Positions 15,297 through 21,510 of a stretch of 21,510 nt of DNA are shown in pieces. The stretch's first letter is position 1; every line of letters starts with the position of its first letter. The translations under genes and the position numbers were made by a program. The DNA lies in assembly GCA_002360535.1 (NCBI GenBank), contig DEQR01000038.1, positions 1 through 21,510 of the forward strand. Direction: 5' to 3'. The notes under the pieces are model-generated. The model saw nothing but the letters and a program-made list of their open reading frames with translations, was not told the origin of the DNA and searched no databases. The stretch is from Thiobacillus sp. UBA3361 (lineage in GTDB: Bacteria > Pseudomonadota > Gammaproteobacteria > Burkholderiales > Thiobacillaceae).

Positions 15297-16410
15297 CTGG
15301 GGCGCGGTCCTGTTTCTCCTCATCGGCGGGGCGTGGCTCCGTCTTTTCGGCCTTGACCAGGGCCTTGCGCAGCAGATGCGGGATGAGCAGGTGCATGGGC
15401 ATGCGCAGCCAGTGGCTGCGCACATAAAGCAGGAATTGGGCGACGCCGGTGGCCGGGTGGCGCAGGCTGGGGTGGGCGCAGGCCATGCCGTCCAGGAACA
15501 GCCTGTCCATCAAGCCTCGCCTCAGGCTGCCCTGCCGGCAAAGGGATCGGAGGACGGGCTCCGGGACCGGGGTGTCCAGCAGCGCGCGGACATGGCTCAG
15601 GGCGTGGCCGAGCGGCCCGGCGAGGTTCAGCGCATGGGCCCGCGCCGTGAGTTCCGGCCAGAACCGGTCGTCCGCGCCATAGGTCCTGAGCAGCCCGTCC
15701 AGGTCGGAGAGGTCGCGCAGGCCGTGCTCCCATTCCCCTTCGTGGTACAGGTGGGTGGCCGAGTGCAGTACCTGATCGGCGGGGCAGGGGATGTGGATGC
15801 CGGGGTGGCCGGGCAACGGCCACGCGGCGGCCAGGATCAGGTCCGGCCGGGTCTTGATGCGGGCGGTCTCGGGCAGGATGCCGTGGTGCACATCCAGGTT
15901 GGTGCCGCGCCGGATGTGGGTCATGGGCGGCAATTCGTGCATCCATTGCCGGTAATAGCGCTGGTCGTAGGCATCGTGGTGGGTGGTGATCCAGCCGGCC
16001 AGGAACAGGCGCTTCTCCGCCTCGGCCAGGGCGGCCTTGGGCACCAGGATGTCAATGTCGGAGAAGGTCCGGCCGGCGGCGGGAGGCAGGTCGGCGGCCG
16101 CGTAGGCGGCGCCTTTCAGGAGCACAACAGGCACGTTCGCGCCCGCCAGGGCGCGGGACAGGAGCCTGACCTCCCAGAGCACGGCACGGCGTTGTCTGTC
16201 GGCGATGCTCAGCACGGCCTCCATGTGCCGCCAGACGTGCCGGGGAATCCGCTCCGCGATCCCGAGCTGCCTGGCCAGGGCACCCAGCCTGCCGAGCAGG
16301 CCGGTGGCGCGGGCCTGGCGCAGTAGCAGGTCCCAGTCGGACTCCTCCAGGCGCGCCATGCGCCGCGGATCGCGCAGGGTGGCGAGCAGGGGCGCGTCGG
16401 CGAGCCTCAT
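15292..16410 (-). CDS. Nucleotidyltransferase family protein (NTP_transf_5-like) of an HPr-rel-A-type set
   Basis: This 372-residue protein has a minimal nucleotidyltransferase core: VVLLKGAAYA at 96-105 and GRTFSDIDILVPK at 113-125, where the two aspartates of DID would bind metal. NLDVHHGIL near residue 175 may supply a third acidic residue. This matches the uncharacterised NTP_transf_5 type rather than tRNA or antibiotic enzymes. A helical region precedes the core, and the C-terminus is rich in His/Leu/Arg with a charged tail. Its ATG overlaps the stop of the kinase gene by four bases (ATGA), so it is translationally coupled. Homologues occur beside HprK-like kinases and PqqD-like proteins, which suggests nucleotidyl transfer to a peptide or protein. 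The substrate is unknown. Confidence 0.85.
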   Translation of the reverse strand: MRLADAPLLATLRDPRRMARLEESDWDLLLRQARATGLLGRLGALARQLGIAERIPRHVWRHMEAVLSIADRQRRAVLWEVRLLSRALAGANVPVVLLKGAAYAAADLPPAAGRTFSDIDILVPKAALAEAEKRLFLAGWITTHHDAYDQRYYRQWMHELPPMTHIRRGTNLDVHHGILPETARIKTRPDLILAAAWPLPGHPGIHIPCPADQVLHSATHLYHEGEWEHGLRDLSDLDGLLRTYGADDRFWPELTARAHALNLAGPLGHALSHVRALLDTPVPEPVLRSLCRQGSLRRGLMDRLFLDGMACAHPSLRHPATGVAQFLLYVRSHWLRMPMHLLIPHLLRKALVKAEKTEPRPADEEKQDRAPA

Positions 16411-17306
16411 CGCAGCAGTTCCGTGAACACGTCCACGGCGTCGGCCAGCCGCGAGTACTCGAAGTCGTGGCAGGCGCAGGCGTCGATCAGGCCGGCGTTG
16501 AGCTCATAGCCCAGTCGGCCGAGCAGGTCGTAGTTGAAGGCGTGGTTGGCCGCGTGCATGAAGGCATCGGCCTTGGAATGCGGCGTCAGGCGCGCCTCGG
16601 CGCCTGCCTTCCAGCGCGGGAAGACGATGAACGCCGGGTGGGCCTTCTCGCCCATGCGCAGCACGCTCTCGGCCGAGGGCTTGAGGTGCGCCACGGTGCC
16701 CTTGTGGGTGTCGTAGGCCGCGTCGCCCAGGACGGCTTGCGGGTCGAAGCCGCGGATCACGTCGATGGAGGCGTTCTTCAGGCTGACCGGCCGGGCCAGG
16801 GGCACCAGCAGGCCGTCGTCGCGGTCGATCAATGTCAATTCGTCCGACAGCAGCCGGAAGCCGGACAGGCTCAGCGCCGCCGTCAGCGTGCTTTTACCGG
16901 CGCCGGGGTCGCCGGGCAGGATTACCGCGCGGCCGTTTTTTTCCAACACGGCGGCATGCAACATCAGGTAGTGGTGGGCCTGGCCGGCGATGCACCAGTT
17001 CAGGCCCCACTCCAGGGAGGCGAAGGCATGGTCGGCGGGCAGGGGCTTGAAGGGCTCGCTGCCGTCGAAACGGAAGCTGACCTGGGGACGGAAATAGCGG
17101 CGCGCGCCAGCGACCCGATCCACCTGTACATGGAAATCCGCAAAGCCGTCCGTGTGCACCGGAAAATCGCCATACAGCAGGGCCAGTCCGGCCAGCACCT
17201 CGGGGGCGCGGGAGACGATGCGGGTGCGGAATGGGCCGGTCTCCAGGATCAGGCCGGCGCGTAGCCGTTCGCCCAGGGTCTCCCGGCCGAGGTCAGCGAC
17301 CCGCAT
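16407..17306 (-). CDS. HprK-related kinase A
   Basis: The 299-residue protein resembles the C-terminal kinase domain of HPr kinase/phosphorylase. The P-loop is GDPGAGKST at 132-140, preceded by MLHAAVLEKNGRAVILP. A conserved acidic segment RLLSDELTLID (151-161) and PVSLKNASIDVI (173-184) follow. The true N-terminal HprK domain is replaced by about 110 residues of unrelated beta-rich sequence (TRIVSRAPEVLAGLALLYGDFPV). HprK phosphorylates a serine of HPr, and related kinases in paeninodin-type lasso peptide clusters phosphorylate a peptide serine. Here there is no HPr gene nearby. The start is ATG 17306, overlapping the PqqD-like gene by 14 bases, a sign of coupled translation. The family is confident; the substrate is not known. 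Confidence 0.9.
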   Translation of the reverse strand: MRVADLGRETLGERLRAGLILETGPFRTRIVSRAPEVLAGLALLYGDFPVHTDGFADFHVQVDRVAGARRYFRPQVSFRFDGSEPFKPLPADHAFASLEWGLNWCIAGQAHHYLMLHAAVLEKNGRAVILPGDPGAGKSTLTAALSLSGFRLLSDELTLIDRDDGLLVPLARPVSLKNASIDVIRGFDPQAVLGDAAYDTHKGTVAHLKPSAESVLRMGEKAHPAFIVFPRWKAGAEARLTPHSKADAFMHAANHAFNYDLLGRLGYELNAGLIDACACHDFEYSRLADAVDVFTELLR

Positions 17307-17577
17307 CGGTGGCCTCGGCGATGCCCAGGCGGACAAATTCTTCCAGACTGGCCGCCACGTCATCCTCGTGCAGGTCGATGGCCTCGGCCATTTCCGGGAT
17401 AGTCTCCGGGGCCTCCCCCAGCCGCTCCAGCAGGCGGCCCACCAGTTCGGGCAGGCGATGGGTGTCGCCGGACGCGCCATGGTAGAGGACGCACTCATCG
17501 TCCCAATAGCGCAGCAGCAACTGGGCGTCCGGGGCCAGGCGCCATACCGTCGCTGAAGCCTGCGTCCTGTCCGGCAT
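17293..17577 (-). CDS. PqqD-like peptide-binding protein of an HPr-rel-A-type set
   Basis: This 94-residue protein has the PqqD/RRE layout: beta strands at the start (ATVWRLAPDAQLLLRYWDDECVLYHGASGDTHRLP), then helices (ELVGRLLERL, TIPEMAEAIDLHEDDVAASLEEFVRLGIAE). PqqD folds bind the leader part of a substrate peptide and present it to a modifying enzyme. No radical SAM enzyme or PQQ gene is nearby; the gene instead overlaps an HprK-like kinase by 14 bases, so the kinase is its probable partner. It starts 19 bases after the prmC stop. No strong Shine-Dalgarno is visible, which fits expression by read-through from prmC. Confidence 0.87.
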   Translation of the reverse strand: MPDRTQASATVWRLAPDAQLLLRYWDDECVLYHGASGDTHRLPELVGRLLERLGEAPETIPEMAEAIDLHEDDVAASLEEFVRLGIAEATDAGR

Positions 17578-17596
17578 CGCTGGGAATCCGCTCCGC

Positions 17597-18454
17597 TCAA
17601 CCGCCCGGCGGCCGGGCAGCCGGCCGCTTGGGCAGCGATCCGCCCGTCACCCTGGGCAGGCCGGCCAGATCGTTCAGGGTTTGGACAGCCTCATAGCCCG
17701 CGGCCGTGAACAGCGCGCGGACCGCTTCGCTTTGTGTCCAGCCGTGTTCCAACAGCAGCCGTCCGCCGGGCGCCAGGTGCGTACTGCCCTGCGCGACGAT
17801 GCCGCGGATGTCGTCGAGTCCGTCCGGCCCGGCCGCCAGGGCGCTTACGGGTTCGAAACGTGTGTCGCCGCGACCCAGGTGGGTATCCCCGTCCGCCACA
17901 TAGGGCGGGTTGCCGACGATCAGATCGAATGGCCTGCCCGCCAGCGCGGAGAACCAGTCGCTGTCCAGCAGTTCCAGGCGTGCGCCGAGCGCGGCGGCGT
18001 TGTCATGTGCCACGGCCAGCGCGGCCGGGCTGACATCCACGGCGGTGACCCGGCAGCCGGGCCGCTCCAGGGCCAGGGTGATACCCACGCAGCCGCTGCC
18101 GGTGCCCAAGTCCAGGACGTCGGCCGGCCGGTCCTCGGGCAGCCCGGCCAGGGCGGCCTCCACCAGCAGCTCCGTTTCGGGACGGGGAATCAGCACCGCC
18201 GGGGATACCCGGAACGGACGGCCATAAAACTCCCGCCAGCCCAGGATGTAGGCCACCGGCTCGCCGGCCAGGCGGCGCGCGAGCAGCCGCCGGGCCGCTG
18301 AGGCCTGTGGGGCGGGCAGGGGATCGCGGTCATGGGCGATCAGCCAGGTGCGCTCCACCCCCAGGCCGTGGGCCGCCAATACCTGGGCCTCCAAACGCGC
18401 TTCGCGGGGCGGGAGGTCAAGACGGGTCGCCAGCTCGGCGACGGCCCCGGCCAT
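17597..18454 (-). CDS. prmC: Peptide chain release factor N5-glutamine methyltransferase
   Basis: This SAM-dependent methyltransferase methylates the GGQ glutamine of release factors. The 285-residue form chosen here compares with 277 in E. coli. Motifs are IPRPETE (89-95), the SAM loop DLGTGSG (115-121) and the catalytic NPPY (182-185) in DLIVGNPPYVADGD. ATG 18454 gives a normal N-terminus (MAGAVAELATRLDLPPREARLEAQVL). However, GTG 18553 has a strong GGAGGAG 7 bases before it and would add 33 residues (318 in total); its codons also look coding-like. The gene follows prfA, which encodes its substrate RF1, and precedes the PqqD-like gene by 19 bases. Confidence 0.93.
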   Translation of the reverse strand: MAGAVAELATRLDLPPREARLEAQVLAAHGLGVERTWLIAHDRDPLPAPQASAARRLLARRLAGEPVAYILGWREFYGRPFRVSPAVLIPRPETELLVEAALAGLPEDRPADVLDLGTGSGCVGITLALERPGCRVTAVDVSPAALAVAHDNAAALGARLELLDSDWFSALAGRPFDLIVGNPPYVADGDTHLGRGDTRFEPVSALAAGPDGLDDIRGIVAQGSTHLAPGGRLLLEHGWTQSEAVRALFTAAGYEAVQTLNDLAGLPRVTGGSLPKRPAARPPGG

Positions 18455-18557
18455 GAATTCAGCCACCCGGCAGGCGGCGCCTGTCTGGTTCTCTTCCCCG
18501 GGGGGGAATGGGAGCGACACCGTCTCGCGCCTCAGGTCCGACGCCTCGCGCACGGCC

Positions 18558-19640
18558 TCACTCCTCCCCCGCCAGGGCCGCCAACTGGTCGGCCTGCTGT
18601 TCGGCGGTGAGGGCGCCAACCAGCTCGTCCAGGTCCCCGTCCATGACGGCGTCGATCTTGTACAGGGTGAGGTTGATGCGGTGGTCGGTCACCCGGCCCT
18701 GGGGGAAGTTGTAGGTACGGATGCGGTCGGAGCGGTCGCCCGTGCCCACCAGGCTCTTGCGGGTGCTGGCCTCCCTGGCGTGGGCCTCGCGTTCCTTCAT
18801 GTCCTTCAGGCGGGCGGCCAGGACCGACAGGGCGGCGGCCTTGTTGCGGTGCTGGGAGCGGTCGTCCTGGCATTCCACCACCAGGCCGCTGGGCAGATGG
18901 GTGATGCGCACCGCGGAATCGGTCTTGTTGATGTGCTGGCCGCCAGCGCCACTGGCGCGGAAGGTGTCGATCTTCAGGTCGGCGGGGTTGATGTCGATCT
19001 CGCCCACCTCGTCCGCCTCGGGCATCACTGCCACGGTGCAGGCGGAGGTATGGATGCGGCCCTGGGATTCGGTCTCCGGCACGCGCTGTACCCGGTGGCC
19101 GCCGGACTCGAACTTGAGCTTGGAATAGGCGCCCTGGCCGCTCAGCTTGCAGATCACCTCCTTGTAGCCGCCCACCTCGCCGGGGCTCTCCGACAGCAGC
19201 TCCACCTGCCAGCGCTGGCGCTCGGCGTAGCGGGTGTACATGCGCAGCAGGTCGCCGGCGAACAGGGCCGATTCGTTGCCGCCGGTGCCGGCGCGGATCT
19301 CCAGGAAGATGTTGCGTTCGTCATTGGGGTCGCGGGGCAGCAGCAGCAGTTGCAGCTCCGCTTCCAGCCGTTCCAGCCGATCCCCGGCCAGGTGCAATTC
19401 TTCCTCGGCCAGGTCGCGCATATCCGGGTCGGCCAGTAGGTCTTGAGCAGCCGAGATGTCCGCCCGGGTTTGCCGCCAGGCGCGGAACTGTTCCACCACC
19501 GGGGTGAGGTCGGCGTGTTCCCGGGACAGGCGCCGGTATTGCTCCATGTCCGCCGTCACGCCCTCGCTGGCCAGCAGGGCGGACAGCTCGTCGAGCCGGT
19601 CTGAGAGCTGCTGGAGCTTGGCGAGAAGGGAGGGTTTCAT
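18558..19640 (-). CDS. prfA: Peptide chain release factor 1
   Basis: The 360-residue RF1 releases peptides at UAG and UAA stop codons on the ribosome. The stop-codon recognition tripeptide is PET at 188-190 in RVPETESQGRIHTSACTVAV, a variant of the PxT motif. The catalytic GGQ is at 233-235 in SGAGGQHINKTDSA, and its glutamine is the PrmC target. The N-terminal helical domain and the C-terminal RTYNFPQGRVTDHRINLTLYK are typical. It starts at ATG 19640 with no visible Shine-Dalgarno; a repeat element begins 8 bases upstream. It lies downstream of hemA, the usual order in proteobacteria. Confidence 0.98.
   Translation of the reverse strand: MKPSLLAKLQQLSDRLDELSALLASEGVTADMEQYRRLSREHADLTPVVEQFRAWRQTRADISAAQDLLADPDMRDLAEEELHLAGDRLERLEAELQLLLLPRDPNDERNIFLEIRAGTGGNESALFAGDLLRMYTRYAERQRWQVELLSESPGEVGGYKEVICKLSGQGAYSKLKFESGGHRVQRVPETESQGRIHTSACTVAVMPEADEVGEIDINPADLKIDTFRASGAGGQHINKTDSAVRITHLPSGLVVECQDDRSQHRNKAAALSVLAARLKDMKEREAHAREASTRKSLVGTGDRSDRIRTYNFPQGRVTDHRINLTLYKIDAVMDGDLDELVGALTAEQQADQLAALAGEE
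18561..18567 (-). promoter_or_regulatory. Ribosome binding site embedded in the prfA 3' end, favouring an upstream prmC start
   Basis: On the minus strand GGAGGAG codes the last residues of PrfA and lies 7 bases before GTG 18553, in frame with prmC. No comparable site precedes ATG 18454. Confidence 0.5.
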
Positions 19641-19648
19641 GGGAGCGG

Positions 19649-19722
19649 TCAGCCGTCAGCTTTCAGCCGTCAGCTAAACCAGATGAATTCGCTGATCGCT
19701 GACAGCCGAATGCTGACAGCTA
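19649..19722. repeat. Tandem and inverted repeat filling the hemA-prfA gap
   Basis: TCAGCCGTCAGCT occurs twice in tandem (19649-19661 and 19663-19675). A diverged inverted copy at 19697-19722 pairs with 19650-19675 at 20 of 26 positions around a 21-base loop, and its end includes the hemA stop codon. It looks like a dispersed intergenic hairpin element transcribed with the operon. Confidence 0.75.
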
Positions 19723-20970
19723 TTCATTGTGCAGGTTGTAGATGCGAGAGAGCAGCCGGGCGAGGTGCTCGCGCTCGGTCTGGTCGGCATTGTTCAGGGT
19801 GTGGCTCGGGTCGTGCAGATACTTGTTCATCAGGCCGCGGCTCAGCGACTCCAGCACCTCGCGCGGGTCGTCGCCCTTGACCAGCAGCTTGTGGGCCTTG
19901 TCCAGCTCGTGGCGGCGCAGGCGTTCGGCGTGGTCGCGCAGGGCGCGCAGCACCGGCACGGCCTTGCGCGATTCCACCCAGCGCATGAACTCGGCCACGC
20001 TGGCGTCGATGATCACCTCGGCCTGCTGCACCTGGGCCTGGCGCGCATCGTGGCCGGCGCGCACCACCTCGCCCAGGTCATCGACGGTGTACAGGAAGAC
20101 ATCGTCCAGTTCGCCCACCTCGGCCTCGATGTCGCGCGGCACGGCCAGATCGACCATGAACATGGGCCGGTGCTTGCGTGCCTTGACGGCCCGTTCCACC
20201 AAGCCCAAGCCGACGATAGGCAAGGGGCTGGCGGTGGAGGTGATGACGATGTCGAAGTCCGCCAGCAGTTCGGGCAGGCTGGTCAGTTGCGCCGCATCGC
20301 CGCCCAGCCGGGTGGCCAGCTCGCGCGCCCGGTCGATGGTGCGGTTGACCACCATCACCCGGCGCGGGTTGCGGGCGGCGAAGTGGGTGGCCACCAGCTC
20401 GATCATCTCGCCGGCGCCTATGTACAGCACCGATTGCTGGCCGATGCTGGGGAAGATGCGCTCGGCCAGGGAGACCGACGCGGCCGCCATGGACACGGTA
20501 TTAGCGCCGATCTCGGTGGCCGTGCGCACCTCCTTGGCGACCGAGAAGGTGCGCTGGAACAGCTTGTTGAGCAGCAGTCCCAGGGTGCCGTGGCTCTTGG
20601 CCTTTTCCGCGGCCTGCTTCATCTGCCCCAGGATCTGGGTCTCGCCGAGGACCATGGAGTCCAGCCCGGAGGCGACGCGGAAGGCGTGCTTGACCGCCTG
20701 GTCGCTGGGCAGCAGGTACAGGTAGGGCTTCACCTCGCTGGGCCGCAGGCTGTGGAAATCGGCCATCCAATCGGCCACCGCCTCGGGGCTCTGGGTATGG
20801 CAGTAGATCTCGGTGCGGTTGCAGGTGGACAGGATGGCCGCCTCGCGCGCCAGCTCGCGACCGGTCACGTCGGACAGTGCACGGGGCAGGATGTCCGGCG
20901 GAAAGGCCACCCGTTCGCGGATGGCAACGGGTGCGGTGTGGTGGTTCACGCCACAGGCGAGAAGCTGCAT
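19720..20970 (-). CDS. hemA: Glutamyl-tRNA reductase
   Basis: The 416-residue enzyme reduces glutamyl-tRNA to glutamate-1-semialdehyde, the first step of tetrapyrrole synthesis in the C5 pathway. The catalytic cysteine is Cys50 in AILSTCNRTEIY. GVNHHTAPVAIRERV starts the catalytic domain, and VASGLDSMVLGETQILGQMK at about residues 98-117 is a family signature. The NADPH-binding domain holds VLYIGAGEMIELVATHF, and a helical dimerisation domain follows to the C-terminus. It heads the hemA-prfA-prmC run and has a candidate -10 box 37 bases upstream of its ATG. Confidence 0.98.
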   Translation of the reverse strand: MQLLACGVNHHTAPVAIRERVAFPPDILPRALSDVTGRELAREAAILSTCNRTEIYCHTQSPEAVADWMADFHSLRPSEVKPYLYLLPSDQAVKHAFRVASGLDSMVLGETQILGQMKQAAEKAKSHGTLGLLLNKLFQRTFSVAKEVRTATEIGANTVSMAAASVSLAERIFPSIGQQSVLYIGAGEMIELVATHFAARNPRRVMVVNRTIDRARELATRLGGDAAQLTSLPELLADFDIVITSTASPLPIVGLGLVERAVKARKHRPMFMVDLAVPRDIEAEVGELDDVFLYTVDDLGEVVRAGHDARQAQVQQAEVIIDASVAEFMRWVESRKAVPVLRALRDHAERLRRHELDKAHKLLVKGDDPREVLESLSRGLMNKYLHDPSHTLNNADQTEREHLARLLSRIYNLHNE

Positions 20971-21007
20971 CCGACTGATCTAAAAAACAAAATGGAAATC
21001 GGCCGGC

Positions 21008-21013
21008 ATTGTA
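21008..21013 (-). promoter_or_regulatory. Candidate -10 box of the hemA operon
   Basis: On the minus strand TACAAT matches the -10 consensus at 5 of 6 positions and lies 37 bases before the hemA ATG. No strong -35 is present at 16-18 bases. The gap 20971-21097 is otherwise featureless. Confidence 0.4.
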
Positions 21014-21097
21014 ACGCGATCCGACCCTTCTGCATTCACCGCCGTCCCCCGGACTTGACCGGCGTCAGGCCCGACGCGGCCGGGCGGCCTCGGCCAT

Positions 21098-21510
21098 TCA
21101 GAACCGGAAACCTTCGCCCGGCACCTGCGGCCAGACGTTGCCGGCCGGTTTTTCCGGTGGGGCGGCCGGCGGCTGCGGCGCAGGCGGATGGGACGGGGCG
21201 GTGGGCGCTGGGGGCGGGCCGGGTGGATGCTCGGCGGCCGGTTTCGTTTCGCCCCGCTCCGCCCTGCCCGCCGTTTCGCCGGCCGGAGCCGCCTTGCCGT
21301 TGGCGGTCTTGGGAGGGGGGGCCTTGTCCACCGGCACGGCCGCCGGCTTGGCTTTTTGCGCGGCGGGGACCGGTTTACCGCTGGCCGGGGCGGGCTTCCC
21401 GGCAGCGGGGTCGGGGGCCGGCGCGCGGGCGGGCGCGGATTGGGCGTTGGCCTCCGGGACGGTAGCGTCGGGTTCGCGGACCGGCTCGGCAGCCTGGGCG
21501 GGTTCGCGCC
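21098..21510 (-). CDS. C-terminal part of a Pro/Ala-rich protein, truncated by the window end
   Basis: The minus-strand frame ending in a stop at 21098 stays open to the last base of the window, about 137 codons. The visible part is strongly biased to Pro, Ala, Lys and Glu (for example ETKPAAEHPPGPPPAPTAP). It ends in a distinct aromatic tail NVWPQVPGEGFRF, which suggests a real protein end. Low-complexity linkers of this kind occur in envelope-spanning and scaffold proteins, but no domain is visible, so function is unknown. A GTG at 21337 is internal and need not be a start. It lies upstream of hemA on the same strand, separated by 127 bases. Confidence 0.5.
   Translation of the reverse strand, partial: REPAQAAEPVREPDATVPEANAQSAPARAPAPDPAAGKPAPASGKPVPAAQKAKPAAVPVDKAPPPKTANGKAAPAGETAGRAERGETKPAAEHPPGPPPAPTAPSHPPAPQPPAAPPEKPAGNVWPQVPGEGFRF

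Noticed and set aside
17293..17577. Genuine PQQ biosynthesis PqqD
   Set aside because: No pqqA, pqqB, pqqC or radical SAM pqqE gene is nearby, and the overlap with an HprK-like kinase points to a different system.
17307..17600. Extension of the kinase reading frame upstream to 17600
   Set aside because: That part is the out-of-frame reading of the PqqD-like gene; its Trp/Arg/Pro-rich sequence is not protein-like, and ATG 17306 gives the family N-terminus.

Overview
The window reads as chromosomal DNA of a GC-rich betaproteobacterium, probably a Rhodocyclales/Nitrosomonadales-type lineage. This is inferred from gene content: the rng-maf pair, the hemA-prfA-prmC run, the mpl-MCE-transporter-yqiA-RNB-tonB order, and a PEP-CTERM protein that implies an exosortase elsewhere in the genome. 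Most of the window is tightly packed housekeeping sequence. No gap without a gene exceeds 300 bases (the largest is about 140), and I saw no tRNA, rRNA, CRISPR array, insertion sequence or phage gene.

Layout. 1-1662 (+): two envelope or secreted proteins in visibly less GC-rich sequence, namely the C-terminal part of a beta-propeller/dockerin protein and a PEP-CTERM sorted protein. 1716-4890 (-): diguanylate cyclase, Maf nucleotide pyrophosphatase and RNase G. 5031-13311 (+): a dense run starting with the murein-recycling ligase Mpl, then a four-gene MCE lipid-transport set (STAS-MlaE permease, ATPase, MlaD-like protein, PqiC-like lipoprotein), the YqiA esterase, an RNase II-type protein and a TonB-like protein. 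13422-14426 (+): class I fructose-1,6-bisphosphatase, ending at a perfect 30-nt palindrome. 14508-21510 (-): read in transcription order, a truncated Pro/Ala-rich protein, hemA, prfA, prmC, then a three-gene PqqD-like / HprK-like kinase / nucleotidyltransferase set, and finally a separately promoted gene for a Tat-like-signal exported protein.

How the parts work together. HemA starts tetrapyrrole synthesis; PrfA is release factor 1 and PrmC methylates its GGQ glutamine. The three genes after prmC resemble the poorly understood 'HPr-rel-A' set of exosortase-bearing bacteria. They combine a peptide-binding PqqD fold, a serine-kinase fold and a nucleotidyltransferase, with no radical SAM or lasso cyclase enzyme. 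The next gene encodes an exported protein with a short acidic, twin-arginine N-terminus, and is the most plausible substrate or partner. This possible protein-modification system is the most interesting content of the window.
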